From a virus, in IMG/VR virus record IMGVR_UViG_3300027579_000002, positions 1-50,165 of that record: a DNA stretch of 50,165 nucleotides, one strand, 5' to 3'. A program made the position numbers and the translations under genes. This document shows positions 46,576-50,165 of the stretch, one piece after another. The notes below the pieces were generated by a model. The model saw only the letters and a program-made list of their open reading frames with translations, did not search any database and had not been told where the DNA came from. The number at the start of each line of letters is the position of its first letter. Within the stretch, counting starts at the first letter, position 1.

Positions 46576-46965
46576 TTAAGCGTTATCCACGCTTCCTTTG
46601 CCAATCAGTCTAAAAATTCCCCTGACAGGCGTGCCTAAAAACTGCCAATAGTGAATAGCAATTTGTTCATTCGGCAATAGTTCAAACCTTCCTTCCCTTC
46701 CATTGATAATTGCCTGAGCACTATCACCAACAGTCACGCCAGACAAAGCAAGAGGGCTGGTCATCCTGCCTTCCATATAGACGGCAGTCAGATCAGCCCC
46801 CAGCAGTTGGTCGTAACGGGGATTTTGCTTCTGCTTTAACGTGGCATAGAAAGTAATACCAGTAGCCGCAGGCACGTAGTTGCCAGTTTCATTGTCAAGC
46901 ACATAGCCCGAAGCCACATTAAACACCAAGGTGGCATTCGCAAGTGGCTCCAGGAAATTGCTCAC
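46576..46965 (-). CDS. Head closure/stopper-like protein (129 aa)
   Basis: GTG 46965 overlaps the upstream stop as GTGA. (M)SNFLEPLANATLVFNVASGY is beta-rich, with GITFYATLKQKQNPRYDQLL and an HYWQFLGTPVRGIFRLIGKG end. Position between an adaptor and the tail tube, size and beta content fit a head-completion (stopper) protein. No specific motif is recognised, so this is by context. Confidence 0.45.
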   Translation of the reverse strand: MSNFLEPLANATLVFNVASGYVLDNETGNYVPAATGITFYATLKQKQNPRYDQLLGADLTAVYMEGRMTSPLALSGVTVGDSAQAIINGREGRFELLPNEQIAIHYWQFLGTPVRGIFRLIGKGSVDNA

Positions 46966-47273
46966 ACGACAAACCCAACAGAAGAAAGAGGAAGATTATT
47001 GGTCATTCGTTTGAACTCCTGACCATACTGAGTGGCATCAAGCCCCTCGCCATACACTTTGCCGTCAGTGGCACCAATTTGAATGCCCATTTGAGCAAGT
47101 TGAATGGCAATGATATGAGCAGCAAGAAACTTGACTGCCCTGTCAGTTTGATCCCCAAACACATCACTAGAAGCATCGTAAGAAGCTTCTGCAATGGCAC
47201 CATTAACAATGCCAGAAGGATGTGGACTGAATTCAGGGAAGCGCTCAAGGAAGTTCGCGTAAGTGACTGCCAT
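46962..47273 (-). CDS. Head-tail adaptor, DUF4054-like (103 aa)
   Basis: ATG 47273, MAVTYANFLERFPEFSPHPS. The pattern YxxFLxRFPEF, then AIAEASYDASSDVFGDQTDR, then AVKFLAAHIIAIQLAQMG is the helical adaptor (DUF4054) signature: F-P-E-F near the start and L-A-A-H in the last helices. Such proteins attach to the portal ring and begin the neck. Confidence 0.6.
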   Translation of the reverse strand: MAVTYANFLERFPEFSPHPSGIVNGAIAEASYDASSDVFGDQTDRAVKFLAAHIIAIQLAQMGIQIGATDGKVYGEGLDATQYGQEFKRMTNNLPLSSVGFVV

Positions 47274-47275
47274 AA

Positions 47276-47662
47276 TCAGGCCTTCCCAATACGAATGGCT
47301 TCAACGCGCTTTGCAATGGCATTCCTCACGCGAATACGCCCTTCAATCTTCTTCCAATCCGCCAGACGGTCTGGATCATGGATGAGTTCAATGGCGCGAA
47401 TAGCTTGCGTAAGGGGAAGTTCACTAAGGCTTTGAACATTTTCAGGCAGGTCTTCTACCATCACTTGTTCTTTCATTTCTTCAATGGCACCAATAGCAAG
47501 AAGCTTTTTGACAGTGCCGTTCTCCTTAGCTTCCTTCCACTTCTCATCAGGAATTTCCTGATTAAGACCAGGAGTGAGTTGAATAAGCCCGCTCCTGGTA
47601 ATAATGCCAAACCCTGCATCGCGAGGGGGATTTTCAAGTTCGGGACGATAAGCAATCAGCAT
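47276..47662 (-). CDS. Hypothetical protein of the capsid operon (128 aa)
   Basis: ATG 47662, MLIAYRPELENPPRDAGFGI. A beta start (IITRSGLIQLTPGLNQEIPD) is followed by helices with SELPLTQAIRAIELIHDPDR and a basic end (RNAIAKRVEAIRIGKA). It follows the major capsid gene after a 56-base gap and precedes the adaptor by two bases. No family recognised; connector or capsid accessory protein is likely by context. Confidence 0.5.
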   Translation of the reverse strand: MLIAYRPELENPPRDAGFGIITRSGLIQLTPGLNQEIPDEKWKEAKENGTVKKLLAIGAIEEMKEQVMVEDLPENVQSLSELPLTQAIRAIELIHDPDRLADWKKIEGRIRVRNAIAKRVEAIRIGKA

Positions 47663-47718
47663 TGTTCAAGAAAAACAATTGCTAATAGCTTAACGCCCTC
47701 CTTCTTGATTAACTATCC

Positions 47719-48627
47719 TCAGGAAGCGGCCTGCACGTAGATCACGCTCTTGGGATAGTAGAGAGCAACGCCACCCACACGGGCATGAGCAGGAACGATG
47801 AATTCCAGACCACGCTGTTGGGGCGGGAACAGCTCAAGAGGCTGAGGAATGTGCAGTTGCACCTTCTCAGGATCGCGCTTGTACACAACCATACGGTCAG
47901 TATTCAGCACGCTGTTATCAGCCTCAAGTTGGTTGATGGGCTCAACGTTGCGGATGTAGGGGTTGGTACGCAGGAAGTACTCAAGCACGGTCACGTCCGA
48001 GCTGTCGGAGTTGCGAGTGGTGCTAATCTTGTTGTAATCCGCGTAGGACAGCAGAATGGTGTCGGGCTGTTCCTTCATCTTGGAGCCGTTGATGATGGCA
48101 GTCACGCCATAGTTCAGCAGTTCCAGCATTTCTTGAGCAGTGGTGCCAGCAGTGGTAAACCACTTGTCAGCAGCAACAACGTCCACAGTGGAGTTGTTGA
48201 AGAAACCAGCGAGACCCACAGAGCTTTCGCCGAAGAAAGCCAGGCTCTCCACTTTCTCTTCATAGGCACGACGCACAGCAGCAGCACGACGCTGCTCCAA
48301 GGCGATGTTGGCCATTTGAGCAGCACGCAGTTCCTGCACGGTGTAGCCAAAGCTGCCACCGAAGGAACGGATGTTGATGCTCTTCTCCACTTGGCTGATG
48401 TCAGCGCGGGGCAGATCATCAGCGGCGTCCGCAATCAGACGGAACTCACCAGTGGAGTCCATGATGCGATAGGTGAAGGTCTGGGCGCCAGGACCAGCTT
48501 CAGCAGTGACGGGCAGCACAGTGGGATATTTAATATCCGCATACTGCACTTCAAAGACTTGGGGGCGAATGTACTCAAGCTGACGCTCAAGGAACAGGCC
48601 CGCATCATCCATACGGAATTCAGACAT
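47719..48627 (-). CDS. Major capsid protein, DUF2184/HK97-fold type (302 aa)
   Basis: I choose ATG 48627 (MSEFRMDDAGLFLERQLEYI) because AGGAGG lies nine bases upstream; the longer frame starts without such a site. The sequence has LEYIRPQVFEVQYADIKYPT, then FRLIADAADDLPRADI, SFGYTVQELRAAQMANIALE, and a C-terminal part VVYKRDPEKVQLHIPQPLEL with ARVGGVALYYPKSVIYV. These match the DUF2184-type major capsid proteins. It would assemble with the DUF2213 protein as protease/scaffold and the decoration protein between them. Confidence 0.85.
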   Translation of the reverse strand: MSEFRMDDAGLFLERQLEYIRPQVFEVQYADIKYPTVLPVTAEAGPGAQTFTYRIMDSTGEFRLIADAADDLPRADISQVEKSINIRSFGGSFGYTVQELRAAQMANIALEQRRAAAVRRAYEEKVESLAFFGESSVGLAGFFNNSTVDVVAADKWFTTAGTTAQEMLELLNYGVTAIINGSKMKEQPDTILLSYADYNKISTTRNSDSSDVTVLEYFLRTNPYIRNVEPINQLEADNSVLNTDRMVVYKRDPEKVQLHIPQPLELFPPQQRGLEFIVPAHARVGGVALYYPKSVIYVQAAS

Positions 48628-48643
48628 TTTTAAGAGCCTCCTA

Positions 48644-49204
48644 TCAAGAATCAGCAGAGAGGGTGAAGCTCGGACCATTCAGCTCCAGAACAGCGAGGCC
48701 GCTGCCAGTGGTAGAGGTGAGGAAACGAGCGTTAGCGAGGCGAACAGTTTTGCCCGATGCGAAAGCATGGGAGAACTGACCAACCTTGCCAGTGCCGCTA
48801 GCGGAATACAGCACACGCACGGGCGATGCGGGAGTAACGGCGCCAGTCACGTAAACGGCAACTGCACCTTCATTGGCCACGTTCATGGCTTGCTGGTTCT
48901 TCACACCAGGACGATTGTTTGCGTCCAGGGCGGTTTCATCAACATAGGTGAGGACGTTAACGCCCAGCACAGTGTCAGAAGCGCCAGAGATGGTAGTAGC
49001 GGAGTTGGCAACAGTGCCAGCAGTGTTGTATACCACCAGATTACCGAAAGGCACAACAGCGCCAGTTTCGTTAAGGCGAGTGGTGATAGTGTTGTCGCGG
49101 ATGTCAGACAGTTGACCTTCCAGCAATGCGTTGTGCTGCAGGCTATAAGCCTGTTGCACGCCACCAGCGGAGGCAGTGCCCGAAGCAGAGAAAGTTACGG
49201 CCAT
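48644..49204 (-). CDS. Capsid decoration-like protein (186 aa)
   Basis: ATG 49204 has AGGAGG upstream. MAVTFSASGTASAGGVQQAY begins an all-beta protein rich in Ala, Val and Thr with VVPFGNLVVYNTAGTVANSA, the G-N-L-V-V-Y and P-V-R-V-L-Y parts typical of phage decoration or cement proteins. It lies between the protease and the capsid gene, in the decoration/cement position common to such phages. Confidence 0.6.
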   Translation of the reverse strand: MAVTFSASGTASAGGVQQAYSLQHNALLEGQLSDIRDNTITTRLNETGAVVPFGNLVVYNTAGTVANSATTISGASDTVLGVNVLTYVDETALDANNRPGVKNQQAMNVANEGAVAVYVTGAVTPASPVRVLYSASGTGKVGQFSHAFASGKTVRLANARFLTSTTGSGLAVLELNGPSFTLSADS

Positions 49205-49206
49205 AA

Positions 49207-50165
49207 TTACTTAGCCTCCTTGGAGATGGAAAGGGGCTTCTTCCAAGCATTCTGCAGCATGTCCAGATAGGACGAAGGTGCAGACACAGGAGAAGCAATG
49301 GAAGCTACGACTTTGCGCAGCTCGTCAGTGGTGGCAGAATCTTTGCGACCCTCAGAGAGAGTATCAAACATTGCTTGCACGTAGTCGTCGCTCTTCTCGG
49401 AAAGATCAAGCTCATCACCACGCACTGCCTTGATGGAATCAACCATCACTTCACGGGCGGTTTTGCCAGCGAAAGCGTAAGCAGCATCAAGAACAGGCTT
49501 AGCCTTCTCGATGAGAGCCACACGCTCTTCCACCATGGAATCAAGATTGATTTCCTTGGCGGCAGCCAATTCAGCAGTCAGTTCTTCAACTTGTTCTGCC
49601 AGAGCATCAGCGCGACCCTCAGCGGAATCACACTTGCCCTTCATTTCCTTTTCCATGGCGTCCATTTCTTCCTTCATTTTGGAAGCTTCGGACATCATGG
49701 CGTCGTACTTTTTCTTCATGTCCTCGTAGGACATTTTGGCGTCTTCGCGTTCTTTAGTGATCGCAAGAGCAACGCTCTCCGTCACTTCAAACTCGGCGCC
49801 GTCGAAAACGACTTTCGCGCTCATAGTTGTATTTTCCTCAATGGAAATTAGAGATGGATCTGCTGCATCTTGACGATCAAGATGAAGCTTCACTTGCGGG
49901 CCAGCGCGGCCCCGACGAACAACGGCGATGTGATTACCAAGGATTTCCTTTTGGATGCCATCGTAATGCTCACCGCTATCAGTAACGCCAGGCGTAGGAT
50001 CATAATTAACCCTATAGCCAGCGCTTACCTCACGAGCATCGCCCCGCATGATGCGATCAATGGTTTCCTTGTCCGTAATTGTCATTACAGCTTTGACAAA
50101 ACCATTGTCGTACACCACTTCAGTGCCGCTAAATCCTACTTGGTAGTCTTTAGTATTGTCGGCAT
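49207..50165 (-). CDS. DUF2213 head maturation protease/scaffold, N-terminus beyond right edge
   Basis: The frame is open to base 50165, so the start lies outside. The visible N-part ends with EVVYDNGFVKAVMTITDKET, then the family core GDAREVSAGYRVNY and YDGIQKEILGNHIAVVRRGR. DUF2213 proteins carry S-A-G-Y and G-N-H-I-A motifs thought to hold the Ser/His of a capsid maturation protease. After about residue 120 comes a long coiled-coil (MKKKYDAMMSEASKMKEEMD), a scaffold-like segment, so protease and scaffold appear fused. A coiled second half of about 190 residues is usual for such fusions. Confidence 0.75.
   Translation of the reverse strand, partial: ADNTKDYQVGFSGTEVVYDNGFVKAVMTITDKETIDRIMRGDAREVSAGYRVNYDPTPGVTDSGEHYDGIQKEILGNHIAVVRRGRAGPQVKLHLDRQDAADPSLISIEENTTMSAKVVFDGAEFEVTESVALAITKEREDAKMSYEDMKKKYDAMMSEASKMKEEMDAMEKEMKGKCDSAEGRADALAEQVEELTAELAAAKEINLDSMVEERVALIEKAKPVLDAAYAFAGKTAREVMVDSIKAVRGDELDLSEKSDDYVQAMFDTLSEGRKDSATTDELRKVVASIASPVSAPSSYLDMLQNAWKKPLSISKEAK

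Noticed and set aside
1-50165. tRNA genes, integrase, repressor or attachment sites
   Set aside because: None could be recognised by eye; a tRNA search program would be decisive and could not be run.

Overview
The window looks like most of a double-stranded DNA tailed phage genome with a long-tailed (siphovirus) structural module, probably a cyanophage. The cyanobacterial host is an inference from the kind of small proteins present (for example a Cys-x2-LHPERYC-type leader protein), from tail-fibre and virion protein families I associate with cyanophages, and from a GTAC-N4-GTAC palindrome like a cyanobacterial LexA box. No host gene, integrase, repressor, tRNA or CRISPR was recognised. Portal and large terminase are not in the window and should lie beyond the right edge.

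Layout. (1) 1-1.3 kb: a G+C-rich segment with one partial minus-strand gene cut by the left edge, a degenerate array of about 58 bp, two perfect palindromes and a 22 bp iteron array. (2) 1.3-10.5 kb: more than 30 very small, tightly packed, mostly minus-strand accessory genes. Many start at ACC-ATG with no Shine-Dalgarno, and several are separated by a hairpin terminator followed by a recurring TATAGTTC box. Recognisable among them are an RlpA-like secreted protein, a HicA-like protein, an SH3-like protein and a DNA-binding protein that may be the small terminase. Seven of the small genes are shorter than 60 codons. (3) 10.7-12.7 kb: a minus-strand primase-helicase. (4) 12.8-19 kb: a plus-strand replication, recombination and nucleotide module: ribbon-helix-helix-like protein, Sak/DUF1071 annealing protein, PD-(D/E)XK exonuclease, a protein ending DDPF like an SSB tail, dCTP deaminase homologue, VSR-like nuclease, ThyX and DUF3310, followed by a convergent HNH nuclease. 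(5) 19.5-20.9 kb: a lysis cassette of two small membrane-type proteins and a two-domain endolysin. (6) 20.9-50.2 kb: the minus-strand virion operon, transcribed right to left: DUF2213 protease/scaffold, decoration protein, major capsid protein, connector proteins, tail tube, tail terminator, frameshifted tail assembly chaperones, tape measure, a lambda M-L-K-J-like tip series, two further tube-like proteins, two long fibres and several virion proteins.

The parts fit a lytic programme: small early genes, a self-contained replisome loader with an annealing/exonuclease recombination pair, a thymidylate route (Dcd-like plus ThyX), then lysis and structure. The points most worth a second look are the catalytic Glu-to-Cys change in the Dcd homologue, the GH73 plus L,D-transpeptidase endolysin, the A7 frameshift site in the tail chaperone gene, a 26 bp-arm hairpin that covers the ribosome binding site between the two fibre genes, the 10-residue repeat of the long fibre, the TATAGTTC promoter-like series and the left-end repeat arrays.
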